Of a stretch of 34,600 bases of DNA, positions 17,182 through 25,827 are shown piece after piece. The notes under the pieces are model-generated. The model worked only from the letters and a program-made list of their open reading frames with translations. It had not been told where the DNA came from and did not search any database. The stretch is from Catenulispora sp. Its GTDB lineage: Bacteria > Actinomycetota > Actinomycetes > Streptomycetales > Catenulisporaceae. Where the stretch lies: contig JABFXP010000884.1 of assembly GCA_013361685.1 (NCBI GenBank), positions 1 through 34,600 on the forward strand, written 5' to 3'. Numbering within the stretch: position 1 is the stretch's first letter; each line of letters begins with the position of its first letter. The translations under genes were made by a program, and so were the position numbers.

Positions 17182-18207
17182 GTGAAGCGACCCACGATGG
17201 CGGACATCGCACGGCGCGCAGGAGTGTCGAAGGTGGCGGTCTCCTACGCGCTGAACGGGCAGAGCGGTGTCTCCGACGCCACGCGGCAGCGCATCCTGGC
17301 GATCGCCGAGGAGATCGGCTGGAATCCGAACTCCGCTGCCCGCGCCCTGTCCGGAGCCCCGACGCACACCATCGGCATGGCATTGCGACGGCCGGCCCGC
17401 ACGCTCGGCGCCGAGCCGTTCTTCATGGAGCTGATCAGCGGCGTGGAGGCCGAACTCACCTCCCACTCCTACGCGCTCACCCTCCAGGTGGTCGCCGATC
17501 AGGACGCTGAGATCGCCGTCTACAAGAGATGGTGGAGCGAGCGCCGCGTGGACGGCGTCCTGGTGTGCGACCTCCGCGTGGAGGACCCCCGGATCCCGGT
17601 GCTGGAGGAACTCGACCTGGCCGCCGTCGTGATCGGCGCCGGCGCGGGTTCCGGCGCGCTGCCGAGCGTCTGGTCCAGTGACGCCGCGGCCATAGAGGAG
17701 GCCGTCGAGTACCTGGCGACGCTCGGCCACCGGCGCATCGCCCGCGTCAGCGGCATGCCCGAACTGCTGCACACGGTGGTGCGCACCGAGGCGTTCGAGG
17801 GCGTGTGCCGGCGCCTGGACCTGGAACCGGCCGTGACGATCCCGACCGACTACTCGGGCGAGGAAAGCGCGCGCGCGACGCGCCGGCTGCTCATGACCCG
17901 CGACCGGCCGACCGCGATCCTCTACGACAACGACGTGATGGCCATCGCCGGCCTGGCCGTCGCGGGCGAGATGGGTTTCTCGATCCCGGAAGACCTGTCG
18001 ATCATCGCCTGGGACGACTCGGTGCTGAGCCAGCTCGTGCGGCCCGCCCTGACCGCCATGTCCCGGGACATCCCCGCGTACGGCGCTCACGCGGCGCGCA
18101 TGTTGATGGACATCGTCAACGGGCGTCCTGCGGAGTCGACGGAGGATGAGCCGGCGCATCTCATTCCCCGTGGGAGCACTGCGCGGCCCAAGAGCCGCGA
18201 CGCGTAG
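17182..18207 (+). CDS. LacI family transcriptional regulator
   Basis: VKRPTMADIARRAGVSKVAVSYALNGQSGVSDATRQRILAIAEEIGWNPNSAARALSG, then a periplasmic-binding-like domain. GTG 17182 chosen over the track's 16990. Confidence 0.9.
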   Translation: MKRPTMADIARRAGVSKVAVSYALNGQSGVSDATRQRILAIAEEIGWNPNSAARALSGAPTHTIGMALRRPARTLGAEPFFMELISGVEAELTSHSYALTLQVVADQDAEIAVYKRWWSERRVDGVLVCDLRVEDPRIPVLEELDLAAVVIGAGAGSGALPSVWSSDAAAIEEAVEYLATLGHRRIARVSGMPELLHTVVRTEAFEGVCRRLDLEPAVTIPTDYSGEESARATRRLLMTRDRPTAILYDNDVMAIAGLAVAGEMGFSIPEDLSIIAWDDSVLSQLVRPALTAMSRDIPAYGAHAARMLMDIVNGRPAESTEDEPAHLIPRGSTARPKSRDA

Positions 18208-18236
18208 CGGCAGTTGTCACGGCGCTCCGCTTTACG

Positions 18237-18255
18237 AGGCCGGGGTCTCCGGCCT
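18237..18255. terminator. Hairpin between convergent LacI and TetR genes
   Basis: AGGCCGG-GGTCT-CCGGCCT, perfect 7-bp stem between stops 18207 and 18261. Confidence 0.5.
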
Positions 18256-18260
18256 GCGTA

Positions 18261-18854
18261 TCAACGTGCGGGGTGAGCCCTGAGCCCGTCCATCAAGAGG
18301 TCGAGGAGCCGTTGGGCTTGGGTGTTGTGCTCGGCTTTGCCGGAGACGGCGAGGAGGCCGAGGAGAGCGGCGGCGACGTCTTCGGCGGTGATGTCGGTGC
18401 GGATGTCGCCGGCGGTGGCTCCGGCGTCGAGGATCGTGGTGATGGCCGACAGGAGCTCGCGGCGGCTGTGGGCGAGGGAGATCTCGCCGGTGTCGATCAT
18501 GGCGAGGAGGGTGTCGGTCATGCCGTGCTTGGTGGTCAGCCAGTCGGCGAACAGGTCCATCCACAGGCGGAGGGCTTCGGCGGGCGGGTGGGCGGCGAGC
18601 AAGGTGTGCGCGCCGGTGGTCAGGCGGACGACCTGGTCCTGGTAGACGGCGTCGACCAGGGATTCGCGGGTCGGGAAGTGGCGGTAGAGCGTGCCGACGC
18701 CGACGCCGGCCTGGCGGGCGATCTCGCGCATGGACGGTTCGGTGTCCGAGGTGGCGAACGCTTGGGTGGCCGCGGCGAGCAGGCTTGCGCGGTTGCGTGC
18801 CGCGTCGGCGCGGAGGTGCGGTGCGGCTTCCGGGGGCGAGTCGGGGGCCATCAC
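18261..18854 (-). CDS. TetR family transcriptional regulator
   Basis: RNRASLLAAATQAFATSDTEPSMREIARQAGVGVGTLYRHFPTRESLVDAVY HTH. Confidence 0.9.
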   Translation of the reverse strand: MMAPDSPPEAAPHLRADAARNRASLLAAATQAFATSDTEPSMREIARQAGVGVGTLYRHFPTRESLVDAVYQDQVVRLTTGAHTLLAAHPPAEALRLWMDLFADWLTTKHGMTDTLLAMIDTGEISLAHSRRELLSAITTILDAGATAGDIRTDITAEDVAAALLGLLAVSGKAEHNTQAQRLLDLLMDGLRAHPAR

Positions 18855-18858
18855 TAAT

Positions 18859-18872
18859 CGGAGCGCGTTCCG
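18859..18872. promoter_or_regulatory. TetR operator 1 (one mismatch)
   Basis: CGGAGCGCGTTCCG followed by TTTT. Confidence 0.65.
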
Positions 18873-18914
18873 TTTTGCTGGGTCATCGGGCTAGTATAGG
18901 CGCCGGACCGTAAG

Positions 18915-18928
18915 CGGAACGCGTTCCG
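18915..18928. promoter_or_regulatory. TetR operator 2 (perfect palindrome)
   Basis: CGGAACGCGTTCCG followed by TTT. Confidence 0.7.
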
Positions 18929-18995
18929 TTTGCCTGCCGTTCCGAGGGCCGAACACGTGCCTTCGCAGACCTGAGCTCAGTGTTGGAGAGCAACC

Positions 18996-19997
18996 ATGAC
19001 TGACCACACGACGGCCGCCACTATGCGCGCGGTGCGCTTCCACGAGTACGGCGAGCCCGCCGACGTCCTGCGCCTGGAGACCGTGCCCGTGCCGGCGCCG
19101 GGCCCCGGGCGAATCCGGATCGCCGTGCACGCCTGTGGGCTCGCACCTGCCGACTGGGCGCTGTGCCGGGGCCTGTTCCCCGGACAGTTGCCCCGGGGCG
19201 TCGGCTGCGATGTCTCAGGCGCCGTCGAGGCCGTCGGTGAGGGCGTCACGGACGTCGCGGTCGGCGATCTGGTGTTCGGCACCGCCGATTTCGCCGGCCA
19301 GTTCAGTGCCGGAGCCGCGGACTACGCCATCATGGACCGTTGGTTCACCGTCCCCGAAGGGCTGGACCTCGTTCAAGCCGCCGCGCTGCCGATGGCCCTG
19401 AGCACCGCCTCCTGGCACCTCGCGCGGCTCGGCCTGTCCCCGGATCGCACGATCCTGATCAACGGCGCGGGAACCACCGTCGGCTACGCCGCCGTGCAGA
19501 TCGCACTCGTCCGCGGCCTGCGGGTCATCGCGACCGCCGGCGACACTTATGCCCAGCGGTTGCGCGACCTCGGCGCGACCGTGACGCCGTATGGCGACGG
19601 CCTCGTCGAGCGGGTCAAAGCCCTCGCCGACGGCCCGGTCGATGTCGTCTTCGACACCGCACCCCCGAGTGGCGCCCTGCCCGACTTGGTCCAGATCGTC
19701 GGCGGTGCCGCCGAACACGTCCTGACCTGCTCCGATCTGGCCGCCGCACCAGGGCTCGGAGTGCGCGACACCTTCCATGAGGATCCCGGCACGTTCACCG
19801 ATGCCGAGCGTTACGGCTCGTTCGCCGAGTTCGCGCAGCTGGCTGCCGACGGCAGGTTCGCCGTGCCAGTCTCCGGAACCTTCGGTCTCGACCAGTGGCG
19901 CACCGCGCTTGAGATCAGCCTGACCGGCCACGCCCGCGGCAAGCTTGTGCTCGTGCGCACTTCAAATTCAAAGCACGTAGGATCGCTGTGTGAGTGA
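18996..19997 (+). CDS. Zinc-type alcohol dehydrogenase-like / quinone oxidoreductase family protein (NADP-dependent)
   Basis: MRAVRFHEYGEPADVLRLETVPVPAPGPGRIRIAVHACG...PRGVGCDVSGAVEAVGEGV...TILINGAGTTVGYAAVQIA. Confidence 0.88.
   Translation: MTDHTTAATMRAVRFHEYGEPADVLRLETVPVPAPGPGRIRIAVHACGLAPADWALCRGLFPGQLPRGVGCDVSGAVEAVGEGVTDVAVGDLVFGTADFAGQFSAGAADYAIMDRWFTVPEGLDLVQAAALPMALSTASWHLARLGLSPDRTILINGAGTTVGYAAVQIALVRGLRVIATAGDTYAQRLRDLGATVTPYGDGLVERVKALADGPVDVVFDTAPPSGALPDLVQIVGGAAEHVLTCSDLAAAPGLGVRDTFHEDPGTFTDAERYGSFAEFAQLAADGRFAVPVSGTFGLDQWRTALEISLTGHARGKLVLVRTSNSKHVGSLCE
19960..19973. promoter_or_regulatory. MarR-type operator 1
   Basis: CTTCAAATTCAAAG, 16 nt before the MarR GTG; shares CTTYRAA-N2-YRAAG with sites at 20543 and 20577. 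Confidence 0.55.
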
Positions 19998-20496
19998 CCC
20001 GAAGCCTGGCCTGAACTCGGAGCAGCTCGGTGCGTACTTCGCGCTGATGGAGGTCAGCAGCCTTCTTCAATACGCGGTGGACGAGCACCTGCGTGCCGAG
20101 GGTGATCTCAGCTACGTGCAGTTCCAGATCTTGGCGCGGCTGGTGGACGCGCCGGAGGGCCGGCTGCGGATGACCGATCTGGCCGACGGTGTCGTCTACA
20201 GCCGTAGCGGGCTCACGTATCAGGCGGGGCTGTTGGACAAGCGCGGTCTGATCAGCCGTTCGCCGTCGCCGGATGACGAGCGCAGTGTCATCGTGACTGT
20301 CACGGACGCGGGCCGGGAGCTGATCGCCCATGTGCTTCCCGGGCACGTCGACCGCGTCCACCAGCTCCTGTTCGAGTCGATGCCGGGCGAGGACCTCACC
20401 GCCCTCGGCGCCATCCTCGGTCGCGTCCGCGACCACATGCGCGCCGCGCCGCCGCGGTCCGCCAAGCCTCGCGCCGCACGCAACCGCACCAGCTGA
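19990..20496 (+). CDS. MarR family transcriptional regulator
   Basis: GDLSYVQFQILARLVDAPEGRLRMTDLADGVVYSRSGLTYQAGLLDKRGLISRSPSPDDERSVIVTVTDAGRELI. Confidence 0.9.
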   Translation: MSDPKPGLNSEQLGAYFALMEVSSLLQYAVDEHLRAEGDLSYVQFQILARLVDAPEGRLRMTDLADGVVYSRSGLTYQAGLLDKRGLISRSPSPDDERSVIVTVTDAGRELIAHVLPGHVDRVHQLLFESMPGEDLTALGAILGRVRDHMRAAPPRSAKPRAARNRTS

Positions 20497-20542
20497 ACGC
20501 GGGCAGTTTCCCCCGCCGGCGATGCAGGCCGCACGTTATTTG

Positions 20543-20556
20543 CTTCGAATTCAAAG
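20543..20556. promoter_or_regulatory. MarR-type operator 2
   Basis: CTTCGAATTCAAAG, overlapping TTGCTT-N16-TATGGT (20540-20567) upstream of the second oxidoreductase. Confidence 0.6.
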
Positions 20557-20568
20557 CGTGCTATGGTG

Positions 20569-20598
20569 TCGAAGTGCTTCGAAAACGAAGCACTTCGA
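20569..20598. promoter_or_regulatory. MarR-type operator 3 within a long inverted repeat
   Basis: TCGAAGTGCTTCG-AAAA-CGAAGCACTTCGA, perfect 13-bp arms; core CTTCGAAAACGAAG 20577-20590. Confidence 0.65.
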
Positions 20599-20620
20599 AG
20601 GGAAGAGACGAGGGTTCGTG

Positions 20621-21574
20621 ATGAAGGCAGTGCGTTTCCACGAGTACGGCGAGCCGAGCGTCCTGCGGTACGAGGACGTCGAGCAGCCGGTCCCGGGCAC
20701 CGGGCAAGTGCTGATCCGGGTCGCCGCGACGTCGTTCAACGGGGTCGACGGGAACATCCGCGCGGGTTTCATGCAGGGCCCGATCCCCGTGACGCTTCCG
20801 CACACCCCGGGCATCGACGTGTCCGGCACCATCGCCGCGCTCGGTGAGGGGGTCGAGGGCGTCGCGGACTTCGAGATCGGAGACAAGGTTGTCGGCTTCC
20901 TGCCGATGACGGAAGCCGGCGCGTCCGCGGAATACGTCGTGGCCCCGGCCGAGATTCTCGCTCCGGCGCCCGCCGGCATCGACCTGGCCGACGCCGCGGC
21001 GCTGCCGGTCGTCGGGCTCACCGCGTGGCAGGCGTTGTTCGACCACGCGAAGCTCGAGGCGGGCCAGCGCGTGCTGATCAACGGCGCGGGCGGGGCGGTC
21101 GGCGGTTACGCCGTGCAGCTGGCCAAGAACGCGGGTGCGTATGTGGTGGCCACGGCCGGCCCGCGCAGCAGCGAGCGGGTCCGGGCCGGCGGCGCGGACG
21201 AGGTCGTCGACCACACCACCACCGCGCTGTCCGCGGCGACGGGCCCGGTCGACGTGGTGCTCAACCTCGCGCCGATCGAGCCGGCGCAGCTGGCCGCGCT
21301 GCTCGACCTGATCCGCCCCGGCGGCGTCCTGGTGAACACCACCGTGTGGATGCCCGCGCCCAGTGACGAGCAGCGCGGCGTCCGCGGCATCGACCTGTTC
21401 GTCCGCAGCGACGCGCAGCAGCTCTCGCACCTGGTGGAGCTCGCTGACCGCGGCGAGTTGCGAGTCGAGGTCGCTCGGCGGGTGCCGCTGGCCGACCTGC
21501 CGGCGCTGCACGCCGACGCCGCGGCCGGCACCCTGCCCGGCGGCAAGGTCGTCGTCCTCGTGGCCGCTGCCTGA
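20621..21574 (+). CDS. NADP-dependent oxidoreductase, quinone oxidoreductase-like (paralog of 18996-19997)
   Basis: MKAVRFHEYGEPSVLRYEDVEQPVPGTGQVLIRVAATSFNGVDGNIRAG...VLINGAGGAVGGYAVQLAKNAGAYVVATAG. The track's start at 20330 overlaps MarR and is rejected. Confidence 0.9.
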   Translation: MKAVRFHEYGEPSVLRYEDVEQPVPGTGQVLIRVAATSFNGVDGNIRAGFMQGPIPVTLPHTPGIDVSGTIAALGEGVEGVADFEIGDKVVGFLPMTEAGASAEYVVAPAEILAPAPAGIDLADAAALPVVGLTAWQALFDHAKLEAGQRVLINGAGGAVGGYAVQLAKNAGAYVVATAGPRSSERVRAGGADEVVDHTTTALSAATGPVDVVLNLAPIEPAQLAALLDLIRPGGVLVNTTVWMPAPSDEQRGVRGIDLFVRSDAQQLSHLVELADRGELRVEVARRVPLADLPALHADAAAGTLPGGKVVVLVAAA

Positions 21575-21649
21575 CTGTGGCTGACAGTGCTGAGCCCGTG
21601 CTGAGCCTTCCCGACCGCCGCCGACCGACTGTTCAAGGAGACGACCACG

Positions 21650-22150
21650 ATGATCCCCGATGACGATCCGTCCCGTTCGTTGACCGTGGCGAACCCCGAC
21701 GACCCGGACACGAAGTACATCTCGCTGGTGGGCGACACCTACGCCATGCTGATCACCGGCGAGCAGACCGACGGCCGATACTGCCTGATCGACATGCGCG
21801 TCCCGGACGGCGGCGGGCCACCGCCCCACCGGCACGACTTCGAGGAGATGTTCACCATCCTCGAGGGCGAGATCGAGTTCACCTTCCGCGGCGAGAAGCA
21901 CACTGTCCGCGCCGGCTCGACGATCAACGTCCCGGCCAACGCACCGCACAACTTCCGCAACGTCTCCGGCGCGCCGGCCCGCATGCTGTGCATGTGCACC
22001 CCGGCCGGCCAGGACGAGTACTTCATGCGCATCGGTGATGTCGTCGCGGGCAGGGACGCACCGCCGCCCCTGCTGTCACAGGACGAACTCGCTCAACGCC
22101 GGCGCCTCGCAGCGGAGCTGGCCGAGACCTACCGGAGCGAGTTCCTGTAG
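21650..22150 (+). CDS. Cupin domain-containing protein
   Basis: GGGPPPHRHDFEEMFTILEGEIEFTFRGEKHTVRAGSTINVPANAPHNFRN has both cupin motifs. Confidence 0.88.
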   Translation: MIPDDDPSRSLTVANPDDPDTKYISLVGDTYAMLITGEQTDGRYCLIDMRVPDGGGPPPHRHDFEEMFTILEGEIEFTFRGEKHTVRAGSTINVPANAPHNFRNVSGAPARMLCMCTPAGQDEYFMRIGDVVAGRDAPPPLLSQDELAQRRRLAAELAETYRSEFL

Positions 22151-22423
22151 CGCCGAACTGCGCGGGACGTTCGGCCACTCCGATATAGAGATCGCCGACA
22201 TCCTGCATTCGGGGTCTGCGATACGGGACGCTGGCTCTGAGCACAAGAACAAGGCCTTGAGGGCCGCATGCGACAATTGCGAAGCGAACGGACATGGCGC
22301 CGTGACCGGGTGGGGCCACACCGGGCGGCTACCGCCATCGGTACGCAGGCACGAGAGCGCAACGGTTCAGACAGTCCCGGTGGGTATAGTCGTCCGCTGA
22401 AATACGGGACAAGGGGGGCGACG

Positions 22424-23899
22424 ATGAGCGGGCAAGTGTGGATACCGTCGGCGGTCGGGGACCTGGGCGCGATCTTCGAGGGGGCGAACGCGTCGGCTGA
22501 GCGGGGGGATGTACCGGCCGCACGAGCCGCCTTCGAGCAAGTGATGAGCGCCCGGCATCCCGATGTTTCACCGAAGGCCGCGTACAACCTGGGCATCGTG
22601 TTGTCCGGGGCGGGTGACAAGGCCGGTGCGCGGGCTGCGTTCCAGTGGGCTGCGGATTCCGGTCACTGGGAGATGGCCCCGATGGCGGCCGTCAACCTCG
22701 GCGGGATCCTGCGGGACATGGGAGATGTGGCGGGGGCGAAAGCCGCCTTTGAGCGCGCTATCGGTTCCGGGCATCCCGAGATGGCGCCTCGTGCCGCTTT
22801 CAATGTCGGCACCATGCTCGTCAGGGCTGGGGATCAGCAGGGTGCGCGGACTGCCTGGGACTGGGGCGGCCGCAGCAACCATCCCCGGTATGCGCCGCTG
22901 TGTGTGGCGAGTCTGGGGGTTCTGCTCGCTGACCAGGGTGATGCGGCCGGTGCCCGGGTCGCCTACCAGTGGGCCATCGACACCGGCGAGCCCGAGTCCG
23001 TTCCGTTTGCGAGCTATAACCTCGGCGTGCTTCTGAACGAGCAGGGCGACCTGGCCGGGGCGCGAGCCGCCTATCAGCGGGCCGTGGACGGGGCGAGCGA
23101 CGAATACGCCGCGAAGGCCGGATACAACCTCGGCCTGCTGCTGGTGAAGCAGGGCGATGAGGCCGCCGCTCGGACCGCCTACCAGCGGTGTCTGGCCACC
23201 GGCGACAGTGAGTTCGCCCCGCAGGCCGCCTATGAGCTCGGCTACCTCTACGACAAGCAGGGCGACCTCGCCCGGGCGCGCGAGGCGTATCAGCAGGCGC
23301 TCGACTTCGGCCGCTCGAAGATCTTCGCGGCGGCCGCCTACGAGCTGGCAGCGATGCTGAACAAGGCGGGGGACGCGGTCGGCGCGGTGGCGGCGTATCG
23401 GCAGGCTGAGGAGTCCGGTCACTCCGACCTGGCGCCCAAGGCGGCGAACCAGCTCGGCTGGCTGTTGCCCAAGCAGGGCGACCGTGCCGGAGCCATCGCC
23501 GCCTTCCGGCGGGCGGCTGCCTCAGGACACGCGGTCGCCCCGAAAGCAGCCTTCGAACTCGCGTATATGTTGAAGCAGGAGGGCGATTTCGCCGCCGCCC
23601 GCGTCGCCTACCAGCAGGCGATCGACACCGGCGACGACGAGACGGCCCCGCACGCCGCCTTCGAGCTCGGCGAGATGCTGGCCACGCAGCACGACGTGTC
23701 CGGCGCCCGCGCCGCGTTCCAGAGCGCCATCGACTCCGGCACGGGCGTGGCCCCGAAAGCCGCCTACCATCTCGGTAACGTGCTGGCCGACCACGGCGCC
23801 ATCCCCGGAGCGCGAGCGGCTTATCAGCAGGCTGTCGACTCCGGTCATCAAGAGTGGGGCCCGGCGGCTGCCGAACGGTTGGCGGGGCTGGGGACGTAA
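22424..23899 (+). CDS. Tandem-repeat solenoid protein, about 13 TPR/Sel1-like repeats of 35-36 aa
   Basis: Units such as AAYELGYLYDKQGDLARAREAYQQALDFGRSKIFAA repeat along nearly the whole protein; start MSGQVW at 22424. Confidence 0.85.
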   Translation: MSGQVWIPSAVGDLGAIFEGANASAERGDVPAARAAFEQVMSARHPDVSPKAAYNLGIVLSGAGDKAGARAAFQWAADSGHWEMAPMAAVNLGGILRDMGDVAGAKAAFERAIGSGHPEMAPRAAFNVGTMLVRAGDQQGARTAWDWGGRSNHPRYAPLCVASLGVLLADQGDAAGARVAYQWAIDTGEPESVPFASYNLGVLLNEQGDLAGARAAYQRAVDGASDEYAAKAGYNLGLLLVKQGDEAAARTAYQRCLATGDSEFAPQAAYELGYLYDKQGDLARAREAYQQALDFGRSKIFAAAAYELAAMLNKAGDAVGAVAAYRQAEESGHSDLAPKAANQLGWLLPKQGDRAGAIAAFRRAAASGHAVAPKAAFELAYMLKQEGDFAAARVAYQQAIDTGDDETAPHAAFELGEMLATQHDVSGARAAFQSAIDSGTGVAPKAAYHLGNVLADHGAIPGARAAYQQAVDSGHQEWGPAAAERLAGLGT

Positions 23900-23948
23900 A
23901 CCACCGCTTCGGCTAGAGCCCCCGGGTGGCTGGCGCTGGTTGCGACGG

Positions 23949-25532
23949 CTACAAGCGCTGCATGAACGCATGCGTCACGGTCGGTTCCTTCACGGTCAGT
24001 AGCTTGGCCCGGGTCTCGAATTCGCGGTCTATCCCGGTGTAGCGCTCGTGGTGTTGAGCCACGTGCTCAGCCCAGGATCTGACCGTGAAGGCCTCCAGGA
24101 ACCGGTCGGCTTGGGCCGCGTCGCGGTACAGGTTCCATGACGTGGCTCCAGTCCGGCGTCGCGACCTCTCGACGTGGGCCATCGCCCGCGCGAATTCTGC
24201 GACGTTCGGTTCCGGGACCAGGTAGTCGACGATCACGAGCACCGGGCCGTCCTGGGGCGCCGGCTCGGCCAGCAGACGCGGTTCGGGCCAGGTGTCGCTG
24301 GCTGTCGGATCGACGGCGTGGTCGCGGAGGGGCAGCCATCGGGACGCCGGCACCCCGGCCAGCAGCAGGGCGGCCGCTGCGGCGAGGGCCGTGGACAACC
24401 CGGCCCACTGGGCGATCTGGCCCCAGATGAGCGCTCCGATGGCCATCCCGCCCTGGAAGACGAGGAGATAGAACGCGACCGCCCGGGCGCGGACCCATTC
24501 CGGGAGTCCGAGTTGGAGGGCGGCGTTGAGGGTCGACAGGGTCCAGATCCAGGCGATGCCGGCCGTCAGCAACGCCAGCCAGGCCACTGCGGTGACGGCC
24601 ACGTAGTCCACGGCTATCAGCGCGGCGGCGAACATCAGGGCGGATAAGGCGAGTGTCCGGTTGCCGGTGAGGTGTGCCGCCATCTTGGGGAGCATCCAAG
24701 CCCCGGCGACGGCTCCGATGCCGACCGCGCCCAGCAGCAGTCCGTAGCCCGCCGATCCCATGCCCAGCGTTTGGTGCGCGGTCAGTGGGAGCAGGGTCCA
24801 CAACGCGGCGGCGCCCGGGATGAACAAGGCGCTGCGGAGCAGAATCCTGCGGACTCGTGGGCTGTGTCGCACGTAACGGGTTCCGGCACGCAGCGCCGCC
24901 AGCGTCTGTTCCCGGTCGGCCACCGATCGCGGCGTGCCGCTGTCGGCCGGACGCCACCGGGCCAGGACCACCAGGATCCCGCCGAAGGAAACCGCGTTGA
25001 GCGCGAAGGTCCAGCCGACTCCGGCGGCGGCGACCAGCAGTCCTCCCAGCGCCGGCCCGATCGCCCTGGCGACGTTCTGGTTCACGGCGCCGAGCGCGGA
25101 GGCCGGACGGAGTTGGTCGCGAGGTACGAGCGTCGGCTGCAACGCCTGCCACGCGGGGCCGTTCAGCGCCGTGCCGCAGCCGAGCAGGAATGTCAGGCCC
25201 AGCAGGGTCCACGGGCCCAGGTGCCCCGCGAAGGCCAGCACCGTGAGGACCACCGCCAGCAGCGCCATACCGCCTTGGACCGCCAGGAGCAGCCGCCTGC
25301 GGTCGACGAGGTCGGCCAGCACCCCGGCCGGGAGCGCGAGGACCAGGACCGGCAAGCCCGCGGCGACCTGGACAAGGGAGAGCAGCGCCGCGCCGTGCGC
25401 GATCAGCAGCCACTGTGCTCCGACCGTCTGCATCCAGCTGCCGACGTTCGAGGCGAACTGGGCGAGCCACAGGGCACGGAACACCGGCTGGCGCAACGGG
25501 GCCCAGGCGGAATCAGCGTTCTTTGATGTCAT
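23949..25532 (-). CDS. MFS transporter (MFS_3-like) with C-terminal soluble domain
   Basis: RQPVFRALWLAQFASNVGSWMQTVGAQWLLI...; 10-12 hydrophobic segments; C-terminal VLVIVDYLVPEPNVAEFARAMAHVERSRRRTGATSWNLYRD. Confidence 0.85.
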   Translation of the reverse strand: MTSKNADSAWAPLRQPVFRALWLAQFASNVGSWMQTVGAQWLLIAHGAALLSLVQVAAGLPVLVLALPAGVLADLVDRRRLLLAVQGGMALLAVVLTVLAFAGHLGPWTLLGLTFLLGCGTALNGPAWQALQPTLVPRDQLRPASALGAVNQNVARAIGPALGGLLVAAAGVGWTFALNAVSFGGILVVLARWRPADSGTPRSVADREQTLAALRAGTRYVRHSPRVRRILLRSALFIPGAAALWTLLPLTAHQTLGMGSAGYGLLLGAVGIGAVAGAWMLPKMAAHLTGNRTLALSALMFAAALIAVDYVAVTAVAWLALLTAGIAWIWTLSTLNAALQLGLPEWVRARAVAFYLLVFQGGMAIGALIWGQIAQWAGLSTALAAAAALLLAGVPASRWLPLRDHAVDPTASDTWPEPRLLAEPAPQDGPVLVIVDYLVPEPNVAEFARAMAHVERSRRRTGATSWNLYRDAAQADRFLEAFTVRSWAEHVAQHHERYTGIDREFETRAKLLTVKEPTVTHAFMQRL

Positions 25533-25539
25533 CGTGGCT

Positions 25540-25809
25540 TCAGGCCGGTCGCCGGGTGTGGCCGCGGTCGGCCTCGGTGAGCCCGCCCCAGACGCCGAAG
25601 GCCTGGGCGGTGCGCGCGGCGAACGTCGCACACGGGCCCTGGACCGGGCATCCTCGGCAGACGGCTTGCGCGCGCTGCTCGCGGCGGCGCCGGGGCTCTC
25701 CCCGTTCGTGGACCGGGGAGAAGAACACCGAGGAGTCCATACCGCGGCAGGCCGCTCGTCCCTGCCATTCCCACTCGTCGATCAGTGGCCTGGCTTTCAA
25801 CGGCTTCAT
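25540..25809 (-). CDS. WhiB family transcriptional regulator
   Basis: Four Cys in C...CxxCxxxxxC (AACRGM, VCRGCPVQGPC) and GVWGG turn motif. Confidence 0.88.
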   Translation of the reverse strand: MKPLKARPLIDEWEWQGRAACRGMDSSVFFSPVHERGEPRRRREQRAQAVCRGCPVQGPCATFAARTAQAFGVWGGLTEADRGHTRRPA

Positions 25810-25827
25810 GTGCGTCGTGCCCGCCGA

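Noticed and set aside
22424-23899. Periodic DNA considered as a CRISPR or satellite array
   Set aside because: Period is about 108 bp, imperfect, and explained by protein repeats in frame.
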